A stretch of DNA of 64,000 nucleotides, from assembly GCA_036852015.1 (NCBI GenBank), contig JAANDG010000110.1:1-64000 (forward strand). Direction: 5' to 3'. The stretch is from Pelodera strongyloides. Lineage: Eukaryota; Nematoda; Chromadorea; Rhabditida; Rhabditidae. Made by a program: the position numbers and the translations under genes. Under the pieces are notes generated by a model. The model was given only the letters and a program-made list of their open reading frames with translations. It searched no databases and was not told the DNA's origin. The stretch's first letter is position 1; every line of letters begins with the position of its first letter. Positions 23,798-36,855 of this stretch are shown in pieces.

Positions 23798-26700
23798 CGT
23801 AATAATGGAAAGTGAAAACTAACAAAAATAAGAAAGGGGTGGAAAGATTCACACCACATCACAATAAGGGAGAAAACTACTAGTGAAATGTCGTATAGTT
23901 CCATTATTGTAAGACGCCATAAAACAAGGATACCGATCCATCAGCGCATAATTTATACCCATTACATTACTACCCGAAGAAAACGAATTAAATAGAAAAC
24001 AGGAAAACAAGTTGTTTTCCATTTACATGATAGATTCAATTCTACTTTTCATGTGCCAATGCCTCAACCTAATTATAGAACAATGAAATATCCCGCTGTG
24101 GCAAGTGGTTATTTTATACCAAAATTATTTTTAGAATTTTAGACACTGTCGTTCTTCACACCTATAATAGTCGAAGATCGTACCAAGTGTCAAATCAAAT
24201 GCTAACTTTCTTGATTAGAAACATCTTGCACAAAAAACACCAGCAACCAGTTAATAGGATATACGCGCAAAAACTATCAACCGTACTATTCACAATTTAC
24301 TATACACAAGTCACCTATACTATAAACCTATAGAATCAAGAATCAAGTAAAGTAAAGCGAGGGGGCGTCACTCAATCACATAAAACAAAAAAAAGTGTTC
24401 GCAAAAGCGCAAGTGCATATGTAGGCAAGGCAAAAGAGAGCCAGCGGTCGGACAAACGAGTAAAATCATTTTTGCAGCAAATACAATTTGAAAATGGCCG
24501 CCGAATGGGAGAAAAACGGACGATTGAAAATAAGCAGAGGAAGACGGAGAGTAGAGTTATCCAGAAAAACGGCACGTCATTAAATACGGGATTCAATAGA
24601 ATTTGAATTGCATACAAAAAAAAAGAGAAAGATAAATGTTTAACAAAAAAAGAGCTCACTCCGTCCTCTGCTCTGCATAGTTTCTTCATGTCTTAAAAAA
24701 GCAAAAGGATGGATCATCTCTCCAATCCCCAATAAGTAATAAGTAATGAACCGAATTACAAACAAGCGCTTATTTGAATATCTTGCATTGTCTTGCAAAT
24801 CTCGCTTTGACCGTATAGTGCTTACGAAATTCAACATATAAGAAGAATCGACTTCGACTGGCTACACTAAGCTTTAGAAAAATTGATTGTTTTGGAAAAA
24901 AAAGTAGCGAAACAGAAAAGTAATGTTATTATGTTACCAAACACCGCGATGACTTTCCAATGAAAACTTAAAACAACAATGCAAAGAAGAGCAGGTAGAA
25001 GAACCTAGAATTTAGAAGAACCTGGACATCTGACCCTGGACGCCTGGACCTGGACCCACATCAAGCAAAATAATTTTCCCCTTGTTGAAGCTAATAAGAC
25101 TTCAGTTTACTAGAATAGAACAAAGACATGACTATTTGTGGGAAAATAGAAGTGGCGTAAAGTTATTTTGCCCCTGCCTGCAAGGTTCGCAAACAACCCA
25201 CTAACTTCTTTAATAGTTAATAATAAAATTATACTTTCCTACATAATAAACGGGACTTGAAATTTGAAAACAAAATTGTATGGACATCTCCATAACAACA
25301 GTGCCTACAATAAAGCATAAACTGCAGAATCCATTAGCGTCAAAAAGTATGAAACCGAATCAGAAAAGAAAGGTTGAGAGAAAGATGACGAGTATCGTAA
25401 GGTGCCCACAGTCCCTAAGGGATGATAGATATAATATAAATATTAAGATAATCGCATGTGACATACCGTATCACGTAACCACGACAGCAACTGAATGGAT
25501 CAAAATTCAACCACTAGACACCATACAAGAAAATCTAGATGATGTAACTTCTTGAAAGACAAGACAACGGGACAATTGCAACGGTATCAGGGTTACTAAT
25601 TTACCCTGTATATTATTTATTTACTTATATATTATATTTACATATATATAGGGTTATTATTTAGGGTTATTACCAAGTTACCATTTAGTCAGAGACGCAT
25701 ATCAACTCAAGTACGTACACGCACTTAAAACCTAAAACCCAGACCTATTGGAGAATGCACCTCAAACGTAAAGAGCCGATTTAAATATAGCGTTAATTAT
25801 CGGTGTATACAAAACTGGTCAGTTTTGGTCCGCATAAAACAACTAAACAACTACATTTTGAATACATAAGTCTGAGAAAACCTCCAACCTAGTTTAGGGG
25901 AAGAAAGGGGGGAATTGGGGATTGACTACACAACTGGCCGATAAAATATGACCGCCGCAACCGAGAAGGCTTCTATATGAATGAGGCTCTTTTCGCGCAA
26001 GAGCACCGGGGTTAGTAGTTTACATATAATGTTGGGTGGAGAGTGGAAAGAGTAGGCAAAAGAGAGACCGAATCGGTCAAGAAAGATGATCCCACCCAGA
26101 ATCTGAACTGAAGGAAGCCTCATCACAATTTTTCACAGCCAATATGGAAATGCACAGCGACTAATAAATAAAGGACATAAATGTAGGTCAAGTGTTGTGT
26201 GTGATATCGAGATATAAGGTTTTACGGGTTAAATTAACTGCACATGGGCCGTCAACTAATTCTAAGCTAACAGGGCAATTATCCGTATAAGGAAAGCATA
26301 AGACACAAAGTAAGAAGCCAACACGTCTCTCCAATATTCTTACGATAATACTGTGGATGTGGCTAGCCAGAACTATTACTTACTCTATTGTGTTATCCAT
26401 TATCCATTCCATGGTACACTAAACGCAAACCCGTTTCGGACAAACGGAGATATTCTTTAAATTGGCGAACGACACTGGGATAGGGGCCTATAGTGCCTCA
26501 GCACAAAACACACGCCCACAACCAATCCATGTTTTGAATATGAAATTTGAAACTACCACCCGGCACCAGACCACGGAACATAATAAGAGCCAATGAGTCG
26601 AAAACACAGTCTAAAGACAGACCTATCCTATATGAAAACATAACCAAATAAACATCATAAAGAAAGTCATAAACAATAAAAAAAAACTCGTTATAAGTAA

Positions 26701-27806
26701 GGTGTTGGGTAAAAATAAAACTTCCCTCCCTCCAGCTTCCAATAAAAATGGTCTTGTATGTACGGAGAAATTTCGAGTTCCGACAAAAATGTTCGTCGTG
26801 TTCGACTTTTCCCTGAAAATGGATTGGAATTTATTTCGGTCAATCAACAAACGACCTCCAAAGATTGTGCCAAACTGCACAGGCGAAAAATGTTCGAAAG
26901 AAAATCCAAAACAACAGGGAAAAGTAGATCAAGGGTGAATCAGCTTGCTAAGCTCAGTTCAAGTTCAGAAGAGACGTCGAAGACAATCTTTTTGTAAGGC
27001 ATGTGTTAACATTATTGATTATTGACAATGTGATAAATCCAACTAGAATACTACATACTACAACATGACACTCCTTAAATTTTAAAAAAAAAGACTGCGG
27101 AACTCATTTGCAAAGATCATAAACACACGTCTGAAAAAGCATAAAGCATAGTAAATTGGAAAGGGAAAAATGAACAAAATTAATGATCAGCGACAGATTA
27201 CATTCCAAAACAGTGCATAAATTCTCGTTTGGCTGAAAGGATGCGTGGGAAAAGCGGATAAATCGCACCTGGTTACTAATTCATTCACAAACGAGCAATT
27301 TTGGTTCACTTAAATAAGAGCCTCAAAAATCTCCAAATCCACTGATACACAAAACACTCAGCAGGTAGAAAACACAAAATAGTCTAGTGAATTTGTCTGC
27401 AAAACATTAGTTTTCATGAAGTGAGGAACGAGGTGAGGAACGAGCGAAATGAAAACATTATTATGCCTAAACCCAAACAATGGTAGTTCTTCGCGTCTTC
27501 TTCGCGCTAACAAAATAAAAAGGACAAAACTCAAGATTCGATATGAGATAAAGAGAAACGTTAACGAGAAATAAGTACAAGTACACACACACAAGTTAAC
27601 TAAATCACAAGTGAGGCATTTAATTGGCCATAAAATTAGAAGATCCTGGATTTCGCAATATTTTAAGCTTATAAAAAACAGATACGCGAATTAGCGAATA
27701 AACTGTAACTGACGAATTAATAGTCTAAATATGTAATAGAACAAGTTCAAAGAACGTTCAAAGAACAACCGAAGTGATAGATGTATTGTTTTGATTAGTT
27801 AATTAG

Positions 27807-27859
27807 TTTGATTGTGGTGATATGTAATTTGCAAATCATATCACATCACCACAATCAAA
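27807..27859. repeat. Short palindrome
   Basis: Arms TTTGATTGTGGTGATATG and CATATCACATCACCACAATC are inverted copies around an ATTTGCAAAT-type centre, apart from a small internal insertion. Together they could extrude a hairpin. It may be a small MITE remnant; no gene is nearby. Confidence 0.7.
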
Positions 27860-28434
27860 TGTTATGAGAAAATGAGAAAGTCTGAATCGCTTTTCTTCGG
27901 TTGACCTATGTCAGCCGTCCCCGGACACACATATTGTTGTTTTAATTTTCATACCATAAAGGGTCTGAGAACGAGAAACAAAAATAGATAAATTTAAATC
28001 CAGTCTAGTCCCATCCTGCGCATTTCCGGCACAGCTTGGAAGTTGGCAGATAATTTGCATGTAAGAAATGATGTCCACTTTCCCAATGTTCGTTTCAAAA
28101 CCGCAAACCAAACCAGCATACAGTTTAAAAAGGACTATGACCATAGCTGCTTTCCAAACTTTAAAATGCAAATACATGTCCCCCGCATCGTTACAAAACT
28201 GGGAAACTATGCAAGAATGCAAGGACGGAAAGAAGCGAGGCGTGGTTGCTATCTATCGTTATCGCCAGAGCGAAAAATAAAAGCTGTAAATAATACGGAA
28301 AGGCGGCTTAGAGTCTCTAATTCAGTTTTCTATTACAATTATTCAACGGTAAAACGTACGAAAAAAAACGTGTTAGAAAAATGAATTGAAACTTTGAAAC
28401 GAAGGAAGCAGCGAAGCAGGAATGCAGTGTTCAT

Positions 28435-28621
28435 TTAAAGCGAAATGGCGGCCGGTTTTTGAAACGCATCTACGCATCGAGTACACTAGCAGCTTATTGA
28501 GATTATGCAAATGAGCATAAATTAGAATAAAAACTAGACCCCAATATGCATAAACGCATATGAATGTAAGTACTTGAGATGCGTTTCAAAAACCGGCGAC
28601 CGACCGCTATTTCGCTTTAAA
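28435..28621. mobile_element. TTAA-ended foldback MITE, family 1 (variant ends)
   Basis: The left terminus reads TTAAAGCGAAATGGCGGCCG and the right terminus mirrors it with a small insertion (ACCGGCGACCGACCGCTA). The interior matches the copies at 8470 and 23615. Non-coding. Confidence 0.85.
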
Positions 28622-30784
28622 GAAAAAAACGCCACAAGCAGCATCGTATCAACTGGATGTCAACAGGATGCAGTAGTGCCTTGCTGAGTACACGTAAGAG
28701 AAAGGATAATGAAATTACGGAATGAGACAACTTTCCTTATTCCTTGTCAAAAACAATCATACAGGAGCGAAAAGGGATAGATAAAAAAACGGCATTTAGC
28801 ACTAAAAATCGATCTACTTGTCAAGAACACTCAAATGAGTGGTTGTGTGGCGATAAATTATTATCAGACACGGAAAAGCCTTTTTGGGTGGAAGCGGGAG
28901 CCCGGGAGCAGAAACCCATCCTAATAAGACGACAATCACCAAGAAAAAAAAAGAAGATAGAATAACGATGATAAAAAATATTCTACTTTACTACGACGCA
29001 CAATATTTTGTAAGTCAAGTTTGGCAAGCGATAATTAAAAAGTAATGATCCGCCCACTTTTCGGGTAATTTCATTACGATACGTGGACCGACGTACCAAC
29101 TGAAAACACTAGCTGTAAAATTGAAACTTTCATGGTTTGACTTACATTTTATGAAAGAGATCCTCTTGTAAGTGTGTCGGGTGTGAATACCCTATCGGAT
29201 GCCCGCTTCTCACTCCAAAATGCTAATTCCCTAGGGTGATAATTAGTGGCGAAGGGGGGATGTGTATGCATGCAATGGGGCTGCTCGGGCGGACAATCGA
29301 AAACGGAAAAGACCCCAAAAAGGCCGTCGAATAAACGCAATTGCTATTGCACACTCCTCACAAAGAGTCACCCACCCACCCGCCAAATTCAGATGCCAGT
29401 TATTTCAAAGAAGCTCTTAAAAACAAGTTAGACTATAAAGAATCGCCCAGATAATGGAAAAACTTTCAAACTAAGGGGATCAGAAAGTACCCATGCAGAC
29501 GGCCACCGTTGCGCACGGTACTGCCAGAAAATAACCGAGTTCAGCTTCGAACGTCACACACAAATGCCTCATCGAAAAAAAGAAGTATTTTTTTATGTAT
29601 TTTGGCGAAAAGAAACCCCGTAGCTTGTGGAACACACATGTCACCGAAACCGAGTACATATCCCTACAAACAGTTAAACTCAGAAGATGTACAACCGAAT
29701 AAAAAACGTGTATTTCATACCTAGTTTCAGTTTCCTAGTTAAATAACAAGCGTTTTGTTTGTAAGATTGTAAGTCGGAAAAGGCAACAAAAACACTCTAC
29801 ACTGTGATCCGCAGAGTTATTCTCCAAATTTGCGTTGAAGAACCAATCAGTAACGTCCGTGGAGATGGTTAACATACGCCTTTTAAAGTAGCGCGTTCAA
29901 AGAAAAACTCGATCACAGATTGAAGTTAATTAATGCGTCATTGCCCCGGAACAAAGCCAATGGTGGGCAAACTAGTAACAAACGAAGCCTTCCTAGTAAA
30001 TTTCACATTGAAAAACAAGAGAAGCTGCAAATAAACATTTGAAGTAAGATTAAAAGCAAAAAAATGTTTGCGAAGCCGAAGAAAAATTTTGAGGACTCTG
30101 CATGCCTGTCTGGTCTCCACAAAATCTGCACCTCTACGCTCTCTCACGGACTACGATACTTTCCGCATAAAATAGAAGAGCACCATTGCACGGCCTTCAC
30201 CCACAGTACGAATAGACAGTAAAGTAAAATTCCTGACAGATAAGATATCGCCGTAAACGTACAAAAATCATAAAACCAGCACAGTGTATATTATTTATTA
30301 TGATGCAAAACAAGAGGCAAGTATGTATGCATAAAACAATACCTACACAAAATTAGCTGAAGAAAAGACAAAAAACTTCTAATAAACTGTAGATGACTAG
30401 AAATTATATATAATCAAATACTGAAATAAAGATATACAATCAAGCGGTAAATTACTCTTCCCAAAATACTAAAACCTTTCCACGGCACATGATTTTGGTT
30501 CAAAAGATAACAGTCGGATTGGCTCGTAACTTCGTATTGAAGAAAAAAACTGCATATCAACAATCCTACTTCATTGTTTAATATTTCAAATGTATACATT
30601 TTCACAAAAACTACTTTTAAAAATACATGAATTTGCCATTTCCACAAAGATCTACAGTAATTATCTTATTATATAAATACGAAAACTAGCAATACAATCG
30701 ACCAAAATGCAGTTTCTTTCATATAAAAACAATAACAATCACTACGAACATAATAGGTGTCCATTCTCCAGGCATACTATTCGT

Positions 30785-33700
30785 TCAAACTCCAGACAAA
30801 TTCTCCAGAATCTTTTTGTAAGTTTCATTGTCGTAATATGCCGCGACCTGCTTCATCTAAAGCACACATACAATTCATGAGAAAAGGTGAAAAGTATTCA
30901 CGAATAAATTATTGCATTTGCTCGAAGGATGTTTCTCTTCAAACATTCAGTTTGTGAAAACTGTCTCATGTTCTATCACAAATGGACAAAGGTAGATCGC
31001 TAAAAATGGACAATATGTTTCACAGCACCACAAGGCCTAGCGAGCCACCAAACATTACAAGAACTAAATCCTATTCAAACTCAAAATCTATGATGTAAGC
31101 AGAACGCACCTTCGGAAAAGATAGTATCGTCCTAACAAGATCCGCCAGTTCCTCATACTCGGGATCTCTTTCCGGCGTTAATGTTTCTCGTGGGTGAGGC
31201 GCTGGGTCCGCAGGCGGCTCTTGTGGAACTACGGGCGAAATCTTCGAAACTGCACGTGGCGTGCTATTCTAAAATTTTAGTTCTTTCAATTAATTAGTTC
31301 TTGTTGTTACCATTTACCGCATGTCATTACTATAGTACCGCACATCGTAAGGTCTACTGGTCAATAAATAGGATCATTTCTAGAAGAATCGTAAGCAAAG
31401 TGACCGATCACATAAAACGGTCACACTTAACTGTTGTAAACCATATTTGTCGACTGACAACTAAGTAGAAAATCACTAACCTTAGTTCCCACCTCGGGCG
31501 TATCAAGACGTACATTAGACATACGCGTTCCCATACTCGAAAGGGCAGTCTCGTATGTTTCCCGACCACTTGTGGCTGGCTGTTCACAGTATCCATAGTC
31601 ATCATAATACATATCTTCATCATACACATACCGGTCGCCAGACTCGACTACGAATTCTTGATCATAATCATAAGAATTATGATATTGTGGGCGCTCCTAA
31701 ATAAAGAATAAGTTTTTGGGTAGAATGGTGGTGTGAAATGAGGCTAGCGTGTGATTGGCTTGACATGTGATATTTAGGTATACAACTTGGATAAAGGTCA
31801 CCACATAATTTTCGAGACTAAACATGACGAGATCAAAAATTTTTGGTCTAAAGTACTGATTTAGCTCGTCACAACATTTTGCTGAAACGCCACGCATGTA
31901 CTAAACTATGAGTGTAAGTTGCATGACAGATGTACGTACAACACCCTAAATCATACCTGGTTATCATCGAAGGTCATAACGGCTTCCCATCGGGGATTCT
32001 TAAAGTCTGACACTTCGAGCCTGCACCACATTTTTACCGCTTTGTGAACCACATGCCAATCAACGCTCTCTGACCTGTCTATGACCTCGCCCACCTAAAC
32101 AAACAATGAAAAACTTTGGACTGAACTTGTGCGTCGAGTTCTTGGCAAATTGTATCACAAGTTGTTCCGTGCTACTTGTAGAAGATAAAAAATACACTGA
32201 TGTACTATATACAGAAATGCACAACACGTCAAGCAAACTTACCACTTTATTTCTTAAAACAGGACCATTTGCAGACAACCGGCCGGAAAACTCGCAAACA
32301 AGAGCACTCTTAACGAAACAAAACATTTAATCGTGAACACAGAACAATAAAGATTGAAATTCAGATAGTTTACTATCTTATCATCATTACTGTCAAGCGG
32401 AATAGACAATTAGGCACAGAAATTAGCCTGAATATCTGAAGCTCACCAAGTAATTTCCATTATTCGCGTAGGTTTCGGTTTCTAATTTCATCAGTTCCAG
32501 TCTACCTAACACCGGCTCATCAGTACGCATGAAGGCGTACGTCCAGTAGCCAAGATTCTCATAACCACAACGGCTCATTCTGAAGATTTTCAAACTCAAA
32601 AAGGTTTGTAGGACAAACTATTATTCGAGATTCGAACCACAAAGCCTAATGCTCACAAAAAACCAACACACGAAGCCTCAACTGATGTGTAACAATCCTA
32701 TCTACATTCAGAATCACAAAGGCTCGCGGGTGATTACTGTATACTTACTAACTATGGGTATGGATGTTCCTATATCGATAGGTTATACCAATAGACTTAC
32801 ACCTCTCCAGGTACAAAGCATATGCTTTCTTCTGGACAAGTGGCATCCGCGTTCCAGAAAAGCGCACATTTGGAGCTTTTCCCGTTCGGAATGAGAAAAC
32901 CAAACATCGGTGGACTTTGCTGAAATACCGTTTTTACCCCTTTGCTTATCTCAATGGATCGATAAAAAACTTCAATATGTCTTTCGGAATACCATGAAGA
33001 CTTAGACGTGCCCCAACTTCACTACTATAAAAACGCAGCTAAATGGCTACAACATCAACACCACATGTTCGATTTCCAGCGTGAAAGGACAATAAAACAA
33101 CAAACCAGTAATTCTTTCGGATAGTACTGGATAAACACGAGTGACCATCCCATATCATCCTTTTGTTGGTTTAAGTAGACAAACTGACATCGTGCGATAT
33201 ATTCATGTCCAAATTGTGGGTTCTGAACAACATAAGTGACGTTCTTGCAGAAAACAAATGGCCTTCAGACTTGAAACTACGAGACCGATCAGTAGATCAC
33301 AGTGTCCAACAATCCTTTCGAGGTGCAATAATTCAGCGCTAAGTGGGAATAAGAACTATGGAGAAAACGCAGTGCGAGCACGGCGAAAACACTGGGAAAA
33401 TGAAAATTATAATACACCGATTGACCAAATACACCGATTGACCAAATACACCGATTGACCAAATACACCGATTGACCCGGCGGTGAGCGGTCGCTCTCTA
33501 CCACCCCTCCCACCCATAATGGAAATCGACCCCCCAACTGTTCATATTTCCCACCAAACCCCAACTTCCCGTCCTCAATTCGCCAACCGCCAGATTATTT
33601 CAACTATCACCGACCTATTCTCCGATTTGAAATTATTTATTCGTGACGAAATTGCTGAAGCTTTTCGAAGGAATGATCTACGCAATCAATTCGTCATTCT

Positions 33701-35761
33701 CAACGTGGAGGAAGGAAATCGGGTGAGTACAGATTTTGATATAGCTTGCAAAGTCCTATCTGTATGCAATTACTCACCCGATTCCTTTCATGTTGTGGGC
33801 CGGCTAGGCAAAACCCATAACCAAAAGCGCCCTATTTTATGCTCAATGAACTCTGGGTTCCGTGTCCCATATTTTAAGGAGTTGTCTGAGAAGCTCAAGA
33901 AGATTCCGGAATTGGCCCACATCATTGTTCGTCGTGCTGAGACAGCTCAACAACGCCGAGAAGGCTTCCTCCGCAGACAAGCAGTACGAGAACAAGCAGA
34001 GATCAAGGATCAATCAATGGTGACCTCATGTGAGCCAGAACAGCCCAAGACATCACCGGTAATTGAAAATCCCCGCGAGGAAAATGGCACGCAATTGCCC
34101 TCCCCCTCTCCCCAGGCTACCTATAATGTTGATCAATTAAATGATCCTGCTGTTCATGTTTTTGATGCTTACGAACCCCCTGTTCGTCATTGTGCTGGTC
34201 TTAAAGATGATGTAAGAGAACTCCGTGAAATGTTTGAACAGTTTATGTTTCCACGACCTAGGTGATTCATTAATTATCATACGAAATTCGACTACCTTGT
34301 AACGTCTTTTGCTTCTTTGAAATTTGCAACATATTGATATATATATATATATTGTATAGCACCACATAAGTAGCTAGACCTCTTAAACGTGTCTAGCCTG
34401 TGAGTGTTTATCCCTCTGTATTGGTTCTACATAATTTTGTGCACTTTTTTACAATAAAGAGTTAATAATAATTATAAAAAGTACAAAGTGACAGGTATTT
34501 TACGCTATTAGTACCGAAAACGGCCGTCACTAAAGTATATAGGCAGGCATATAAATCAATATTTTTCTTAAGGAAAACTTCCCATGCAGTTAGTAAGCAG
34601 TTAACGTCCTGCAGTTCTGCAGTTCTGCTTGTCTGTTTTCATTTTTGCAATGTTAACAAAAAAAAGTTCTACAAGGTGGCGTACTTGACTTTCGAATTCC
34701 TGACCTACTATCAAAAGTAGCCTATTGCATAATTGCTTTAATTTTTGTGCTGAAAATGGGCGCGCTTATGTTTTTCGCCATGCTAATTTGATTTGCTAGA
34801 GGGGATATACTTCCGTGACGCACTTATGACGAGGTTTGCATCGTCTTGCATACTCGACTGACCAATTGATCCATTTTTGTATGAAGTATAATAAAATAAA
34901 TATATGTTAGCTCCACACAACTTGGATACGACGATACGCAAATCACTTACTTTAGCCCTACGATTCATATCGTATACATCTCCGATAACTTCGCTCTTGA
35001 AGACATTACAGCCACCTCTTCCAACTTTTTTATCGTAATGAGAGAAGAAAAGAGGAGCAGAAACCTGAAAAAACCCAAAAGTACAATCAAAAGTCTACTC
35101 GCACAATAATACGATTCTTCACATTCTCTTGCTGCTGAAAATCCATATTCAAATTAAGACGATACAAGCAAAAAAGGCAAATGCATTCAGATGAAATTGC
35201 TAATCACAAAAGTAACGACCTACCCACACTTTACTCCGCCTACTTGGTTCACTCCACTCTTTGATAATTGAGTTTAGACCAACGCTCTCCGGATCGATCA
35301 CCTCATAACTGTCCACTTTACCAATAAACTTATCCCTGTCCTTGTGCAGGTCTTCCTGACTAAATGAAGTAAGCACTAATCATACATTACTACCAATACT
35401 AATTGCTTACAGTAAGTTACAGTTATAGTTAGCGTGAACCGCACCATCTGGAATTAGCAACTCACAATGTTACGGAACTTATTGGGAAAGGAATACTGCA
35501 GCTGAACAACTGCTTTCAAATGTCTGCGCCTTTCCAGGCAGTCCAGTCGCATAATTGCACAAACACGTGCCATACCACTTCAAACTCGATCAAGAAAGCT
35601 CACCTGAATTCTACAACGTTGAATCGAACCACATCCGCCAACTGTGCCACAGTTCCATTAATTGGTTGTGCGAAGAGTGGTTGCAAGAAGGCGCGCCCAG
35701 CGGCCGAATTAACTATGAACTTGCCATCTTTGGCTGGCCATGCTACGACGCCCACATGCAT
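30785..35761 (-). CDS. Array gene A: unrecognised repeated-module protein
   Basis: Eleven exons: 35761-35604 (start MHVGVVAWPAKDGKFIV), 35359-35224 (FIGKVDSYEVIDPESVGL), 35064-34951 (NVFKSEVIGDVYDMNRRA), 33222-33106 (GWSLVFIQYYP), 32919-32803 (FGFLIPNGKSSKCALFWN), 32579-32447 (MSRCGYENLGYWTYAFMRTD), 32308-32243 (VCEFSGRL), 32094-31957 (VGEVIDRS, KMWCRLE), 31696-31481 (acidic and Tyr-rich: YVYDEDMYYDDYGY), 31268-31110 (Pro/Glu linker), 30856-30785 (YKKILENLSGV then TGA). Phases join at the borders I checked. Every exon except the acidic linkers has a counterpart in genes B, C and D. No signal peptide, membrane segment or known catalytic motif is seen. The N-terminal block (G-V-V, then VAQLADVVRFNV) could be an OB or cold-shock-like fold; this is a guess from the pattern alone. 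An intron between the third and fourth exons carries a large insertion with an ORF at 33483-34265. Confidence 0.82.
33419..33478. repeat. Four tandem 17-bp units before the LINE-like ORF
   Basis: Four near-identical copies of CACCGATTGACCAAATA lie directly upstream of the ORF at 33483. Tandem units at the 5' side are common in non-LTR retroelements, which would fit a retrotransposon 5' region; this is an inference. Confidence 0.85.
33483..34265 (+). CDS. Open LINE-ORF1-like / mobile-element-derived protein, 260 aa
   Basis: A single uninterrupted reading frame antisense to gene A, inside its intron. The N-terminal quarter is Pro/Thr-rich. Residues about 60-95 include FIRDEIAEAFRRNDLRNQFV and VILNVEEGNR. 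The middle has FHVVGRLGKTHNQKRPIL, FKELSEKLKKIPEL and IIVRRAETAQQRREG, a layout reminiscent of the ORF1 RNA-binding segments of CR1/L1-type non-LTR elements (a GR-x-G-x-RP core followed by a K-rich helix and a QRR segment). The C-terminus is disordered. A (TA)n tract at about 34336-34353 and an AATAAA at about 34453 follow. A possible 7-bp duplication AAGTGAC lies at 33234-33240 and 34486-34492. No reverse transcriptase is present, so it is either a non-autonomous or truncated element. Family assignment is tentative. Confidence 0.55.
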   Translation: MSGRSLPPLPPIMEIDPPTVHISHQTPTSRPQFANRQIISTITDLFSDLKLFIRDEIAEAFRRNDLRNQFVILNVEEGNRVSTDFDIACKVLSVCNYSPDSFHVVGRLGKTHNQKRPILCSMNSGFRVPYFKELSEKLKKIPELAHIIVRRAETAQQRREGFLRRQAVREQAEIKDQSMVTSCEPEQPKTSPVIENPREENGTQLPSPSPQATYNVDQLNDPAVHVFDAYEPPVRHCAGLKDDVRELREMFEQFMFPRPR

Positions 35762-36855
35762 ACCCGATCACTCCTTGGTATTCTAGAAAACGCATTTTAT
35801 GAATTTGCAAATCCAAGGTCTAATTCTGCCTCGATGCCTTAGCACCCATTCATTACATAAGAGGAAAAATGGCTCCATGTTACAGTACTCCTGAATATTT
35901 GAATACGGTAATATAATGAGAGATACGGTAATACGGTAACCTGACCTACAATAGCCATCGAACAACATGAATATGCAAAAAAAAACTTTTTATTTAAAGG
36001 ATAAATCTGAATCTTCATCCACAACCTACCAAAACTACAATGGAGATTCTACACTACAAGCAACAACCCTGTGAGAACGAACGGCGACTGTATACTTTGG
36101 CTCTATTAGTATGGATTGCTAGTTTATTACGAACAAAAGCTTCTAGGAAAGCAAATACTTCAATCGATTGGGCAAATCAAATCAAAATGCAAAGCGATAT
36201 ATGTATTGAGGGCATATACAATTAGCTCAATTGACAACGAATCGATAGAAACGAGAGCACGCTCTTACACACTGCAGCTGGGTAAAAGAGGTATCAATCA
36301 AGTACTACGTACTGAGAATCGTTGAGAAAATGGAAAAAGTATAATACAGTAATGGGCCTGAGACAAGTAAAAAATATTAATGTAAAATGTGAAGTGAAAT
36401 AGAAGTTATAGGTAACTGTACAAAGTATTAGTAAAAATTTCCAAAAACAAAACAATAATCCAAGAATCCATGCATAGACTACGTATTCATAGTGTTACAT
36501 TCACAACGCTAACTTAACGCCTAAGGGACATGCGCCGTAAATAAGATACGGTACGCTACTTGGGTATCAAGACATCATATTTCTGACCATTGCTCAATCT
36601 GGATATTAGGCAAAGAAAGCAATTACCCGAGATATAACAAGAAGAAGAAAAAAAAACAGATAAATTAGCGAGTAGGATCTATGCACGAGGCTGAAAATTG
36701 TAGTTCAATCAAATAACAAATCACACACACAGAACAACGAAATTATTAATACATTACGTATACCATCAGCATAATACGCCATATTACAATGTACAATAAA
36801 CGTCACCACACACTAGTACCTAAGGTATCCACATCTCACTAGCACCTACGGTATC

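Larger units (their letters stand above)
22543..30784. other. 8-kb stretch without supported coding exons, upstream of DGK
   Basis: This should hold the start of the kinase gene (the rest of its PH domain, 5' UTR and promoter), and the 3' UTR of gene A at its right end. I could not find a PH-domain exon. Open stretches at 22948-23193, 24372-24689 (minus), 28043-28384 and 29149-29340 lack homology or good splice borders. It contains MITEs at 23615 and 28435 and a palindrome at 27807. Probably long 5' introns, intergenic DNA, or both. Confidence 0.5.

Noticed and set aside
24640..24690. First exon of DGK (MKKLCRAEDG followed by a GTGAGC donor)
   Set aside because: A single ATG with a donor-like site is too little evidence, and the exons that should follow were not found.
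35466..35540. Possible extra exon of gene A (RLDCLERRRHLKAVVQLQYS)
   Set aside because: The exon at 35604 joins in phase to the one at 35359, matching genes C and D, and no paralogue has a block in between.
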